A DNA stretch of 64,000 nt from Perkinsela sp. pyNocScin1 (GCA_964019655.1 CAXHTR010000004.1:248001-312000); one strand, 5' to 3'. Positions 9,021-20,794 are shown, counted from the first letter of the stretch. Numbers and translations are program-made. Notes: generated from the letters alone by a model not told the origin.

Positions 9021-11070
9021 CGCAGGTATCGACATTGTCCTGAACGAGCAGACGCGCCGCAAGACGCCGAACTTTGTCGGATTTCGTGGCAAGGACCGTT
9101 TCATTGGAGAGCACACCAAGAGCCTCGTCGGGCGCTTCCCAGACCGAATGGTCGGCCTGCTGAATCGGCTCGTCGGCGTGACATTTTCCGAAAAAATCAG
9201 CGAGTGGTTTCATAGCGATGTCCTGTGCACGAATGCCATTGCCCCCGAGGACGAGCACTCCACTATTGCACTCGAACTCGAGCACCAATCCGAAAAAAAG
9301 AAATTTTCCGCTGAAACGCTGCTGGCGATGGTCTTCGACTACGTCCGCTCGATGGCTGCGCACTTCACGGGCCAGTACGCGCACAAGCAGGACGCAGTGG
9401 CGACTGTGCCGCTCTTCTACGACATGCCGCAGCGCTCGGCAACACCAACGTCATCGGCGCCATGCACATGACAACGGCTGTCGTGCTGCAGTACGGCCTC
9501 CAGAACCGCGGCTTTGGCAACGAGACCCGCCATGTCCTTTTTTACGACATGGGGGCGACAAAAACCGAAACCGGCATGTACATCTTTGCGCCCCCGGCCA
9601 GCGGCGCCAAGCGTGCCGAGAGCATGGGTCAGCTCACCGCCCGGGTCATTGAGAGTGACCCTTTCCTCGGCGGCCGCTCCTTCGACGCGTGCCTCGCGCG
9701 GCTGATCGCGTCAAAATTTGTGAAGGCAAGTGGCATCGACATCCTCGCCGACACCGCGAGCCTCGACGCCCGCAAGGGCCTCGCAGCCCTCATGCGCAGC
9801 GCCAACCGCGCGAAAGAGATTCTGAGCTCCAATAAGGAGTGCCCCGTCATCGTCGAGGGCATCACCAATGGCAGAGACTTCTCGTGCACTGTCCAGCGCA
9901 CACAGTTCGAAGATCAGTGCGCGCCGCTCTTCGCGCGAGCCACTTCGATCGCAAAAGAGACTATAGAAAAGAGTGGCATACCAGCAAACGACCTTCACGC
10001 CTTCGAGATGCACGGCAGCGGCGTCCGCATCCCAAAGCTCATCGATGACCTCGCTTCAGCTTATGGCCGGTCCGTGCAGCGCACGCTCAACGGCGACGGG
10101 TCCGCTGTGCTCGGCGCGGCGTTCCACGCCGCGCGCGTGAGCTCGACCTTTGGCGTCAAGGGGTTTGCGATCACCGACGCGCTGCCATATAACATAACCT
10201 TTGCCTTCAGCCCGAAGCCGTCGGCTGCTGAAACTTCCGGGGAAGCACAGCCCGTCAAGCAGCGCGCGCTCTTTGAGAATGTCGCCTTTCCAGCCAAGAA
10301 GGCAGTGAGCGTGAACCGCACGCAAGACTTTTCAACGACGTTTTTCGCGAACGGCGAGCCGATGCAGGCGCTGCGCATCACCGGCGTCCACGCGGCGCTC
10401 GACAAGATTGGGCACTATGGAGCCAAGCGTGACCCGCACAACAGCTTTCACATTCGCAAATCTCGACGGGCGCGGTGTCCTCGGCGTATCGACTGCCATG
10501 CTGCGCTATAAAGAGTGCAAAAAGAAGGAGACGGGCATTAAGACACCCGAAAGTGAAGGAGAGGAGTCCGTCGAGGTCGTCGAGCCCGAGCTCGTCAAGC
10601 ACGACGTGCCGCTCAGCGTCGAGTGGGACTATATCGAGCGCCCACCGCTCACAACGGACGCGTACGAGGCGTCGCTGCGCCTCTTAAAGGCCCAGGAGGC
10701 CTACGAGGCCAACAAGCGCGCCATCGCCCAGGCGCGGAACGACCTCGAGGCACTGCTCATAGCCTACGAGGGCGAGGCCATGGAGGGGCTGCGCGCGGCA
10801 GTCGACATGGACGCCGAGCTCGAGGCGTCGCTCACGAGCACGCTCGGGGAAGTGAAGGAGTGGCTGTATGATGGCGATGGCCTGAGCGACGACACGCCAG
10901 CAGACTCCTTCCGGTCGCGGCACCAGGAGATCACGACAGCTGTTGACGCCATCCGGTACTCGAAGGCGGAGCTCGAGATGCTCCCGCCGCTGGATGCAGC
11001 CGCAGAAGAGGAAAGTGATGAGGCCCCAGCCGACGAAGGAGAGACAGACAAATCCCCAGGAGAACTCTAA
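9021..11070 (+). pseudogene. Decayed HYOU1/GRP170-like Hsp70 joined to NOP58
   Basis: Resembles the ER-lumen Hsp70 family member HYOU1/GRP170 (Lhs1), a nucleotide-exchange factor and holdase for BiP. Visible matches: GIDIVLNEQTRRKTPNFVGF, RFIGEH, the VFDYVRSMA helix, HVLFYDMGATKTETGMY (phosphate-binding region), DPFLGGRSFD, LMRSANRAKEILSSN and the subdomain around FEMHGSGVRIPKLIDDL. The C-terminal substrate-binding and acidic tail runs to the TAA at 11070. The signal peptide and the first phosphate loop are absent; the frame comes straight from NOP58 at about 9020. Frame changes lie near 9440 (with some residues missing) and 10410 (beside a GGG run). Long intact blocks show that decay is recent, or that some frame changes are base-calling errors, but the missing 5' end cannot be explained that way. 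Confidence 0.8.
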
Positions 11071-11195
11071 AAAGAGAAAAGAGAACACTTGAACATTGAA
11101 AGAATCCGCACCTGCTATCCCAGTTGAATTCTGATAGAATTCTCGTGAGATTTTTTGTACTATGTAAATTTTGTCCCAATTCATTCGAAAAATAG

Positions 11196-11817
11196 GCTCC
11201 GCCTCGTCGCTGTTTGCACCATCCCGAACATTTTCTATCCGAATTCGACGAAAAATCCAGGGCACATCTGCGCTGTGACGAGCAACGGCTACCTGCTCGT
11301 CTACCAGCCGGGTCGACGTCGAGTTCGTCGCGCTGCACCGGTCGACCTTCCTGCACAAGGATGCCAACGCCCGTAGCCCGCACGAGGGCATCAGCGTCTT
11401 CTACGCGGCCGCGAGCGAGGCCCTCGTGCGGTGCATGGAAGCGAAGGGCGCCGTTGTCGGCATCCGCCTACGCCGCGAGACCATTCCGGACTCCGAGGCG
11501 ACAGTGACTTCTCCGACATGGACCTTGGGGAAGAGGACACATAGTACTACGTCGCGTACGTCACCCCGCAGAAGGCTCTTATTAACCTCAAGCCACACCT
11601 CCCGCCTGGCTCCTACGAGATTGGGCTCGATTTCTTTGCGAATGGCGAGTTGATCACTTATCCGCCGAGGCCTGGCCTGGATGCAGGGGTTTATCTGTCT
11701 CTCGTGCACGAAGCAACGACTGTCAAGAATATTCAAGTGGGGAAGAGAGAGATTTCAGATCCGTCGATACAGATCAAGGGGGATCGACACCCAGTCAAGC
11801 CACTTTTAGGTCATTAG
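11196..11817 (+). CDS. Unknown GC-rich gene with a 41-bp intron
   Basis: A coherent protein is read in pieces: LRLVAVCTIPNIFYP... to LLVYQPG, a one-base frame change near 11310, then VEFVALHRSTFLHKDAN... to ETIPDSEAT. Removing 11504-11544 (GTGACT...ACATAG, 41 bp) joins this to YYVAYVTPQKALINLKPHLP and removes both a frame change and an in-frame TAG, which is strong support for an intron. The product continues through GSYEIGLDFFANGELITYPP to a TAG at 11815. I do not recognise the family. The 5' end is unclear (no good ATG). It shares the GC-rich coding style of the NOP58/HYOU1 block just upstream. It may be a broken gene. Confidence 0.5.
11504..11544 (+). other. Candidate 41-bp intron
   Basis: Begins GTGACT and ends ACATAG. 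Its removal joins frames on both sides (DSEAT to YYVAYV) and eliminates a TAG stop. Confidence 0.6.
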
Positions 11818-11829
11818 AAGGGCAAAGCA

Positions 11830-12075
11830 CACAATGAAACGAAGGTACTGCTATCCATAGAACAAACTGAGTCCTATCGTGATCACAGTCTCACCCCATC
11901 TGAAAGCAGAAAACGTCCATTGTCCCAAGTTCACAATGAGAGACGCCATGCTACAGTTGCCAAGAGAATTCCCACTCTTTGCATTCTCTCAATAATGCCC
12001 TGTGTGGATTGCTCTGCTCCACCTGTGCGCGATCTGAACAAAAATGCGTGCAAAGCCGTGCACTTTGCGATGGTC
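11830..12075. other. Intergenic, nothing recognised
   Basis: I see no gene, RNA or repeat that I can support between the unknown gene ending at 11817 and the relic that begins at 12076. Confidence 0.4.
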
Positions 12076-12845
12076 TCAAGAAGCGCACCGTTCAGTGAAA
12101 CCGAGAGGAAATGTGCCATAATTTTTCTTTACTTTACGAATGGTGCATTCCATGAGTCTGTACGCATCTTCATCTGGTTCTGAGAAAAAGAAATCGATAT
12201 ACGTCAGGCTTGGGTGCGAATAGTTGAAAAGGAACTGGTCGTATATTCTGTGGGAAGGTGATCTCACACGCATGTATGCACAAGCTCCGCCGAGAATCAT
12301 ATCAATTGTATAACTAGGGCACCGCGATTCTGGGCGATAGTCTGTAACTGCAAGGCTTATTTTGGTTTTTGTCTCAAAGCGAAACGCTTGTGAGTGATAT
12401 AAGGGCAAAGCGAGTGTACGGCAGACAGGGGCGTCAGACAAGCCACCGCCAGAAGGTGTCCCTCAACCAAGCGTTTCTGCCCTCGTGATGTACGCACAGT
12501 GCTCTTGAACGAAAGATCCCTACAAGGAAACCAGCGCGGAAAATGACGAACATGGATCATTGTGAGCTGTGGTAGCTCCCTTAGCGCTTCGCTGGATGGA
12601 ACATGATCTACAGTCTCGTCATACAAGTATACACCTTGCTTTAAAAACGGCAGTTTTCGAAGTGTGCGCATTTCTTCTGTGGACGCCGGACAGATTCCCA
12701 TACTGAACATGCGCATATTCACACATTTTCCTATATTTTGAGAATTTTCAAGCGTCAGCTCTGCGTCTGCAAATTCTAGCCAGAGCTCTTGGCACGGGTG
12801 CAAGTGCGAAGACGAAAAAAATCTGGATCGTACATGGGGAGTATG
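12076..12845 (-). pseudogene. Relic of an unknown family, duplicated nearby
   Basis: On the minus strand a protein-like reading runs from about 12,803 (CQELWLEFADAELTLENSQN, then MGICPASTEEMRTLRKLPFL and PQLTMIHVRHFPRW), changes frame near 12,440, and continues as LPLYHSQAFRFETKTKISLA to YIDFFFSEPDEDAYRLMECT. The segment 12,549-12,845 has a diverged copy at about 14,710-15,010 (same orientation, several stops), and a short piece also at about 16,510-16,600, so this is a decayed multicopy family. No known domain recognised. Confidence 0.45.
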
Positions 12846-12989
12846 TGCTGCGTTGCATTGCTGAAAAGTTCTTCACATGAGTGCATCATCGAATTATTAC
12901 CAATGAGATAGCCATTTCTCGTGAAATCCTCATAGTCATCGCAGCTTGCACTTCATGCGACCCATGTCGTAAAAACCCAACAGTGCTTC

Positions 12990-13010
12990 ACCCCCCCCCC
13001 CCCCCTGACT
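12990..13010. repeat. Poly-C tract
   Basis: An uninterrupted C run of about 18 bases. Its length is likely to be unreliable in any assembly. Confidence 0.8.
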
Positions 13011-13629
13011 TCAATGCGAAAGGCACACAGGTGAAGATTGCGCTCTTTTTGGAACTGCGAGATCTGTGTGCACAAAATTCTCCCACTTCATCCGCTTTGC
13101 CTTCCTGTACTGCTCGACTGCCCTTACAGTGAAGGCTGTTTCAAATAATTTCCTCTTATTGCAGTCAGAATTACTCCTCGCACCTGCTCCTCCACTGCGA
13201 TGCGGCGAATCATGCCGCACCCAATCGCGTACATTTTTTGAAACTGCCGTTGTGCATGCTTCGTGATTCTCTGATTGCTGCATTGCTCAATGATATCTCT
13301 TTGTGCGCATGGGGGAGAGTTTCATCCCGATTATGCTTGTGGATTTGAACTGGGAGGCGTTCCCGTTCTTTGGGGGGTATTTTTCGTGGCTCAGCTTCGA
13401 CTACGAGAGTTCCTTTCGGAAGCATGGCTACGGCTGAATTTTCGTCCCCTTTTTCTCGTTTTTGCGACCGCTGAAGCGACACTAGAATCTGTTTCTGCCG
13501 AACAAAATTGCAAAAGAGATTCAGGTGAGTGCTTGGACTCAGGCGTAACTATCTTTAGGGTGCGTTCTCAAGATCGACATCGTTGCTCTCCTGATCCTGG
13601 AGGAGGATTTGCTTCATCTATTCTGAGAA

Positions 13630-13802
13630 ATCTAATAATTATCTCGGACTTTACCCGCGCTTGGCTTGCGCAGGCTTGAGTAAAATCTTCCGCAGTATTC
13701 CAGGACCTACGCGAAAGTTAAGCCCTCGATGAGTGCACTTTGGATGGCCTCGCGGACGGGTAGATCGTAAAACACCCGAGTGCATCCTTTCATATCACGC
13801 AT
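13630..13802 (-). pseudogene. Relic of an RGCT-domain gene
   Basis: Read on the minus strand from an ATG at 13802: KGCTRVFYDLPVREAIQSAL, then IEGLTFA, an in-frame TAG, VLEYCGRFYSSLRKPSAG and KVRDNY. This aligns over its whole length with the domain found intact at 47.7, 48.6 and 53.4 kb (GCT-x-I-W, then AIES-x-LL, then P-x-L-x-x-PSA-x-x-IRDY). The stop sits where other members have Glu (F-D-E-V), so GAG to TAG would explain it. A second TAG follows at the end of the domain. Flanking sequence on both sides shows no other intact part of the gene. Confidence 0.65.
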
Positions 13803-14709
13803 GAAGCGTGCGCCGACTGTTTCGCGTTGCTCTGTTTGCGACAATGCTGATTATGTTCTGAATGCTCGTGGATGAAAGCGTTGCTCCCTGTGATATGATA
13901 TGGCGCTTCGACAATTTCATCGCCCTCAAAGGGACATCATCGAGCGTATAGAGAGCAGAGTGAAGGAGTGCGAACACTTCTCGTACGGGGCATGGAGCTG
14001 ACGCAAGCCAAAGTAAGAACCCTCGCTGGGACCGTGTGCTCACTCCAGGTGAGAAAATACAGCTACCGAGACCCGCAGGGCCGGCCCATTTTCAATTCCT
14101 ACTTTACTGACTAGCAGCGAAGCATCGTTCGCATAAAGCTTCGTCGCGCGCTTTTGCAAACCGAACGTGTGGTGCATTCTTTTTTACATTGTTGGTCGGC
14201 ACGGATCTCTGCGATCCGTAGAGTGACAGACAGGCCCAAAGACCCTTTGCGGCTCATGAGACCAATCGTGTCTTCGCCCTCCCACGCGCTTTGTGAATCT
14301 TATGAGTGCTTGTCACGCCAAGAGTGACGATCTACACAGAGCTGTCCCAAAAAGCGAACGTTCTTACCAATTCCAGGAGACAAGCAGAGCAGAAAAGGTT
14401 GGATATAGAGGATTCTTGAGCATCGCAAAGCTGCATGCCGCACCGGGGCCCATGCCAGACCACCCCAAAGCGATATGGCGAACGATCTTGTGCAGTTTCT
14501 CGCTCTTCCGCAAAAAATCAATCCCATTCTCTTCAACAGCATCATCACTGTGTTCAATGATAATACTCTGAACTTATGAACACTGACCAGGACATCCGAA
14601 TAGATAGAGACCGTCTGACCCATCGATGCGGAATTCCCGGACAGAGTCGGCTCAATCTTTGATGTATTGTAGCTCAAAATCTTCATGTGCATATCTCAAG
14701 ATTCCATGA

Positions 14710-15010
14710 GCGTACATGGATCATTGTGAGCTGCGGTAGCTCGCTTAGCGCTTCTACGCATGGAACATGATGTACAGTCTCGTCATACAAGTATACAACT
14801 TGATTCAAAAAACGGCAATTTTCGAAGTGTGCGCATTTCTTCTGTGAACGCCGGACAGATACCCATATTTAATAAGCGCAGGTTTACGCATTTCGATATA
14901 TTTCACATGTCGTCAAGAGAAAGCTCCACCTCGGCTGCAAAATCGAGCCAGAGTTCCTGGTAGGGTGCACGTGTAGCCACGAAAAAAATTCTGCAGTGTA
15001 CATAGGGAGT
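14710..15010 (-). repeat. Diverged copy of the 12.55-12.85 kb relic
   Basis: Long shared words with 12,549-12,845 (for example TACATGGATCATTGTGAGCT against ACATGGATCATTGTGAGCTG, and TTTCGAAGTGTGCGCATTTC). It has several stops in the corresponding frame and no intact ORF. From here to 16,000 I see no supportable gene. Confidence 0.6.
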
Positions 15011-16004
15011 ATGACCCTGTCCGAATGTTGCGTTGGATCACGGAGAAGCCCGAGTAGCTCTTCATCTGATTACATCACTGGACTATTGAAGATGAATTCT
15101 GTTCTTTTCCGCTGAGTACACACTGGGAGAGAAGCATTCGCTAAAAGAATCGTTTCGTCGATAATTTCCGGTCCCACTCGCAGAGCCACTTCATCTCTTT
15201 TGAGAATTTCAAGATTTCTTGAATGAACTCCATTGACGGTGTGACCTGCGATTGCGTGCATAGCCCGACCTCTGTGGCAAGGAGCAGATTTGCAGGGAGG
15301 CATGTCTGCGCGCGGTGATTCGGCAAGAGCTCACGCTTAGTAATAAGGTAAAAGCTTGTGTCTTTCCATTGAAATGCATGGGCTCTGATTCGATCTTTTT
15401 TGGTCGTGGATATCCCAGCAAGCGATCGAATAGATGCATTTTATCAATTTACTTGAGAAAGAGCCTAAGAGTAGTGAAATAGCAAAAAAAACGGTTATGC
15501 TACAGGTGTACTGGGGCCGCAATACGCTGGCCCCATCGTTTTGTGGCATCTGAAACCTACTGCTGCACTGGATTCACCTGTTTTCTGAAGCAACGCTTCG
15601 ATCGCGTCACGAATGCCCCTCCACTTATCGCGCCTCGAAATCACATGAAGCGCAGCCAATATCCCGAACATCTGCCACCACTCTCCAGATATGAAATAGC
15701 CCAAGAAGTATACACATCAAGTATACACAGGGCACGCTGACACTCATTGACCTTTTGTGCCAGCTCTGTGATCCGGAGGTTTACGCGGTTTACGTCCTCA
15801 AGCAATCGTGCGAGATTGGCTACAACTTCTGCTTTCACTGATTTCGCATCTTACAAGCGTAAGATTCACAGACTGAAGTCTCTCTCTAGCTTCACTGTGA
15901 GGAAATAATGCTCATTTTCAGTTTTTATGAAGATCTTTGATAGCATTTTCTCAGACTGAAGTGATATCTTCAAAGCCTTCGTGCATCTCACTTTATCTTG
16001 ACCC

Positions 16005-16459
16005 ATGCCCCTGCTCCGTGCCCTGCTTGCTATATTAGCCGACAATCTTCATGATGTGCCAACGTCGGATCGCCTGCAGATGCAGGGCTTACAAGTCGCT
16101 CGACTCCTTGATGGATGCGATCCCACCGGAGTCCGCATGCTATCCCAGGGCCAGCCAGAGGGAAACATCTGTAATTGGAAAGGCTACCCGCCCGACAACG
16201 AAACTATGTTCTCGCAATGCGCGCTATCTCCTCGTGCACTGACGGAATTCTCACGAAGTTAAATTTTGTTCGCTTTGCTCAAGAGCTCGGCCAAATCAGT
16301 CTTCACTATCTTCCACCCACCCTCCAGGATGTGCGGATAAACTTCTACCCGCTCACTGGCACGCTGAACACCAGGGCATTGCCGAGAGAGCTTCGCCACG
16401 TATCAGTCCGGGCCAACCAGCTCCACGGCCGAATTGAGCTTCGAGCTTTCCCCGAGTAA
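16005..16459 (+). pseudogene. LRR-family gene remnant
   Basis: The ATG at 16005 opens a hydrophobic leader (MPLLRALLAILA) and a cap region ending ICNWKG, matching the 'W-x-G-V' cap of the other LRR genes here. Near 16,200 the frame shifts by one base and continues as YVLAMRAISSC, then repeats of the form LPPTLQDVRINFYPLTGTLN and LPRELRHVSVRANQLHGRIE, before a TAA at 16,457. Only about two repeats remain, against about 13 in the intact gene at 33.4 kb. Probably dead. Confidence 0.65.
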
Positions 16460-16855
16460 CTTTGCCGCTCAATGCTTGATTAAGCGGATTCAGAATTTTG
16501 TGAAGATTTTGTTGGATCAGGGGTTACCCTGGTAATGTACGCACAGCGGTCTTCAACGGAAGAGCTCCTGGAGAGAAACCTGTGCGCAAAATGACGAAGA
16601 GAAAAATTCTACTCTAGGCGATTTCTAGAGATGACTTCCATCATAAATGTCTCCACCGTCTCTGCGGTCTCTTGGACGGCAGTGGTGGAAGCGCCCAAGT
16701 TGCTCGGGTCCTGTGAGCTGACGACCTTCGCGGAGCTGTGGAGTGGGCTACGAGAAGGTTTGCTTCGGGGTGGAAATAGGAAAACACTCAGTTCAAACGC
16801 CATTCTGGGGACACTGCTCGCCTATATCGCCAAATTGCTCGCGTTGCGCTTCGTG

Positions 16856-19067
16856 TCGTCAGCAGAAATATTCTCTGGAGGAGAATGCTCTCGAATTCCA
16901 AAATGCACCCAAGCTCGAGAGCAGTGTGTCCTTTCGGAAAAGAACCTGGTGTTTGAGCTGACGCACGAGCGTTACGCAGTTTATCTATCGCACATATTTG
17001 GTGACATCTCGAGTCTATCACCCGCTCGAACCATATCCCGAATACCCTGTTTTTGATGAAGTAGTTCCCAAGAAGGGCACAAAAATTGATTCTGCTGCAG
17101 TGCCGCATGTTCCTTGGAAAGGAGGCCACGATGATTCTTGGAGGAAGAATAGATAGCGGCTACAAAGAAGTTTTTGCTCAATTTTGCTCGGGCTCTGAAA
17201 GCTTTTGCTTGGAGAGCGCATGCTTAGACTGAGGGATATTGTATGCGCTGTCTGCGTGTGTGCGCTTCGTAAAGAAGCGGTTATGCTTCGCAGATACGCA
17301 TTAGCGTCGGACAGACATCCCAAGCTCGAGCTGTGTCAGCAACGTTCCCCGGTGTCACGTGCATCTCGCACTCGCCGTGTGCCCTTCCTACCAAGACCTT
17401 GATATCGGTCAACCTCCGCAGCTGATGATTGAAGGTATCGCATTTGCCGATTTCTGTCAAAAATCGTTGTCGGTCACAGGCAAGCAAACGCTTTAGAAAT
17501 GAGCCTCGGCTAGCATAACTCAAGTCAAAGCTCAATGCGAAGCGGCTCACAATAATGAATGTTCGGAAAGGGTCACAGGCGAACGGGCCTTCACGTACAC
17601 CGTGGTTTTGCAGCCCTTGGTCAGTGTGCTGAAAAGGTGTGAAGGATTCATATCACGGATCATCTGCGGCTGCTACGAGATCGTGTATTCAGCGGATGTG
17701 CGAAGCTTGATCTGCTCTTCTCTTGGGACTGTTCTGTACGCAGACTTTTCGATGATAGGATAACAACGAGGTGTCTTCGGAGGAACTCGCTCCTGCGCAC
17801 ATCAGTGGGGGTAACTAACATTGCTTGGCACTGGCCAAAGCAAATGCTCGGATCGCCGAGACCTGCGGTGTTATCTACTTTGAGGCAAAAAATGAAATAC
17901 CTTCAGCGCGCCGGGCGGGATACGGTCTGAAATGGTTTCCTCACCGGGCGACATGAGCTCTCCACGATCGGCCGTGCATGACGGGATATCTGTGTCCCGT
18001 TCGAGACTCCGATTTTCGCGAAAAGAGCTACGCCTTGCCAGCCCTTGTGCGTGAGAATTGATCGCCGCAGCACTTCGCCAACCCTTTCGTGGCGCTTGTA
18101 TTCGGCTGCTTTGCTGAGGGAATATCTCAACACAAGGTCGACAGTCACTCTCGGATGGCACCGGTCGGGGCTAGAATGTTTTTTTTTTGTCCTCCTCTGC
18201 AGACATGTGTGAAGCTCTTTCATGACTCACCTTGATTCATTCACTGTTCTTGCTGAAAGGGTGCTTTGAGCGAAGCCTGCCTCGCCGAAGCTAGCCAAGC
18301 CGCACAGCAAGCAGGGATCGCAGGTTGTCCCGCAGGTACAGCGGGATGCCGCTCTGGTCTCGTGAAGCGAAAAAACGATAAAGGGTGCAGGCTCGATAGA
18401 TGTGGCAAGCGATCAGCGACAAACCACACTCGAGCGCGAGCCCTACAACAATCGCTGCCAAGTGCATGTCGAGTAAAGTGCTCTGGTTCGCGCAAAGCAC
18501 ATCATAGCGTGCCTCATGTGCGTGACTTTCATCGGTTCGCTGCGACTTCAAATTCACATACGCACAAACATGAGAAAATCGAACACAGGCGTTGTTAGGC
18601 TCTTCCAGCCAATCGTTATGCTCGCTCTACGCAGGCTATATTCACGCACAAGTCCGCAGACTTTGCACCATCACCCTACTTCACTGAAATCCCGTGATCT
18701 CCATCAGTGGAGGAAAATTGACCCCAGTAAGCTCCCTTGATCTCACCTATCTCCCACCTGTATCCCATGCGTCTAAACATCTCTAAGATGTGGATCTCTT
18801 TCTAGAAATGCGCGGTTCTACGAGTGAATCAGGTCTTTACCAGATGCTTCGCAGCGGAAACGATGGCCATGTCTCCCACTCGATGACATCTCAGCAGATC
18901 TACAGGACACGAAACGAAGAAAAAATAGTGCAAACTTCTGCAAAACTCACGAAAGACAGTCTTCAGTATTGCTCGGATGTGATGAAGCTTCTTAAGTGTA
19001 GTTTTCGAAACGGGACCAGTCAGCCAAATACAAATACCCAAAATGAGTACTACCAAAATGGAGAATT
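16856..19067. repeat. 2.2-kb dispersed repeat, copy 1 (without MITE)
   Basis: Begins at TCGTCAGCAGAAATATTCTC and matches 35309-37826 over more than 2 kb at very high identity. Its last about 520 bp also match 22027-22976. At about 18,930 this copy reads GTGCAAACTTCTG without interruption, where the other two contain a 407-427-bp insertion, so it preserves the empty site. No long ORF is shared and intact; I see no transposase or reverse transcriptase motif. The short ORFs inside are probably fortuitous. A T-rich run lies at about 18,178. Confidence 0.85.
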
Positions 19068-19115
19068 GCGTCGGGTGTGATCAGTTTACGCCGGTTCGAG
19101 AAATGCTGAAAGACT

Positions 19116-20756
19116 TTACTCGACATGCACTAGTTCGTCTTCTTGCTCCCCTCGCACCCATTTTTGCACTCGTTTAATGTGCGGGTACAGGGAAATGTCC
19201 CCACAAACTTTCATAATCTTGTGAACATGATCCATTGGGCATGTGTCGTTGAGGACTTGCATGAATTTCTCGCTCTTGCACCATTGCAGAACAAGCATTA
19301 GAAAGACACTGAAGTCCTTCAGTGCCATGCCTACGCGGACGCCCATTCCTCTTAGTTCGCCGTTCATATTCTCAATCTGTCCCTTTTGCTGCGGGTTAGC
19401 AGCGTCACATTTCGTGATTTTAATCTGAAACTTACTGAAAAGCTCCATCAATAGAGCCATTTCAGATCCTCTGTCTGTGATGATATTGTCACAGTCGTAG
19501 TCCTTTATCATCTCTTCGACAACTTCCACGCACTCTTGTGTTGTATTTGTCATCATTGGAGAGATCAAAAGAAAGCGGAATTTCTTGTTGCCCAAAGTCA
19601 CAAGATTTCCGCCGTCAGAGCCAATAATTCGGTCAAGCTCAAAAGCTTTTTTCGACCATTTCTTCTTGATGCACTCGGGCAAGTCTTCATACTTGAACTC
19701 GCCACGCTTGAGCTGCTGAGCGCGCAAATACTTTCTGCGCTTCAGCTTTCCTTCATGGCGAAGGAGGTAGTGTAGGATCGATCCCTCCTTTCTTTCGTCA
19801 TTAATATACTCTTTGACGGACGTTTCACCTACAACTTTGATTGTGCCATACTCTTTGCGTATGGCACTTGTTGTAGACCTCGTTCCGTTTCCACAGAAAA
19901 GACAAAACAGAATCTCTACTATAAGCTTTGGGACTTTCTCCGGGTCAAGCTTCTTTTTTGCACCCGGCTTTTTAGCTTCTTTGGCGTCTTTGTCAGCAGA
20001 TTCCTGCATGACAATCGGATCATAAATCATTTTTCCACCGATGTTCTTCTCGTGGAGCTCCCAGTCTTTGAGCTCTTTCTGAATACAGGATTCACTGCAC
20101 GTTGACCCCTCGTTTCGACAGAGAGTGACTTGGGCCGCGATCAATTCGTGCGTGATCTTTCCTGACCACTTGTAGCAACCCTTATATTTCTTCTTTGGAT
20201 TGCTTCTCACTAGCTCCAAAGCCTGACTCAGGTCGAACCCAGGAAAATAGCAGCTCCTGATCACTCCCCTATCATTGCGGCTGAGAACCTTATGGTTCAA
20301 CGATTTATTTCTTGGCGGCTTGCCCGCCTGCCGTGTCGATCCCTGGACGCGCATGCTCTCATAAATGCGCGGGTTTGCAACGCAGCGAAGCTCCTTAGTG
20401 AGCTTATTGAGCTCCCTTACGATCTCATCGTGGTCATCTCGTTCGAGCACCTCTGCTATGTGAAATATCAAGGCGCCCTTCATTTGCAGGAACAAAGCCG
20501 GTGCTATGATACCGTTCGGCTTTGCTCGCTCAAGCGCCTTGCTGACTTCTTCACGGGAGAACGGGCGGCGGAAATTCTTGCCGAGTCTCTTTGCGATCAT
20601 CGCTTTCAGGCATGCGAACTTGTCTTTGAGCGTGCGCGGCCGATCAATCTTTACCAGCACAGTCTTGAAAGACCACTGGCTCCACGCATCGTCAACTTCC
20701 AAATCATCTTCTTTCGGTCTCTGTGCAAAGGATACGTCAAGAGATGCAAGGAGCAT
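19116..20756 (-). CDS. Second IS30-type DDE transposase, diverged from the 1.4 kb one
   Basis: 546 aa from the ATG at 20756. The C-terminal core shows KKAFELDRIIGSDGGNL (first Asp), DNIITDRGSEMALL (second Asp) and NPQQKGQIENMNGELRGMGV (Glu), the IS30-like D-D-E layout with intact acidic residues. A cysteine-containing basic region precedes it (CRNEGSTCSESC, about residue 245) and may help bind DNA. The protein is Lys/Glu-rich and clearly different in sequence from the transposase at 1428-3815. A 538-bp MITE-like insertion lies only 39 bp upstream of the chosen ATG, and a Ser/Pro-rich ORF fragment lies beyond it, so the natural N-terminus may have been cut off. The catalytic part has no stop over 1.6 kb. 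Confidence 0.75.
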   Translation of the reverse strand: MLLASLDVSFAQRPKEDDLEVDDAWSQWSFKTVLVKIDRPRTLKDKFACLKAMIAKRLGKNFRRPFSREEVSKALERAKPNGIIAPALFLQMKGALIFHIAEVLERDDHDEIVRELNKLTKELRCVANPRIYESMRVQGSTRQAGKPPRNKSLNHKVLSRNDRGVIRSCYFPGFDLSQALELVRSNPKKKYKGCYKWSGKITHELIAAQVTLCRNEGSTCSESCIQKELKDWELHEKNIGGKMIYDPIVMQESADKDAKEAKKPGAKKKLDPEKVPKLIVEILFCLFCGNGTRSTTSAIRKEYGTIKVVGETSVKEYINDERKEGSILHYLLRHEGKLKRRKYLRAQQLKRGEFKYEDLPECIKKKWSKKAFELDRIIGSDGGNLVTLGNKKFRFLLISPMMTNTTQECVEVVEEMIKDYDCDNIITDRGSEMALLMELFSKFQIKITKCDAANPQQKGQIENMNGELRGMGVRVGMALKDFSVFLMLVLQWCKSEKFMQVLNDTCPMDHVHKIMKVCGDISLYPHIKRVQKWVRGEQEDELVHVE

Positions 20757-20794
20757 CGATTGGTAGCTCTTCCTCCGCAGCCATAGGTGTACTT

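Noticed and set aside
8200-10450. Introns as the cause of frame changes in NOP58/HYOU1
   Set aside because: Homology continues right across the changes with only one or two bases gained or lost, leaving no room for a GT-AG segment.
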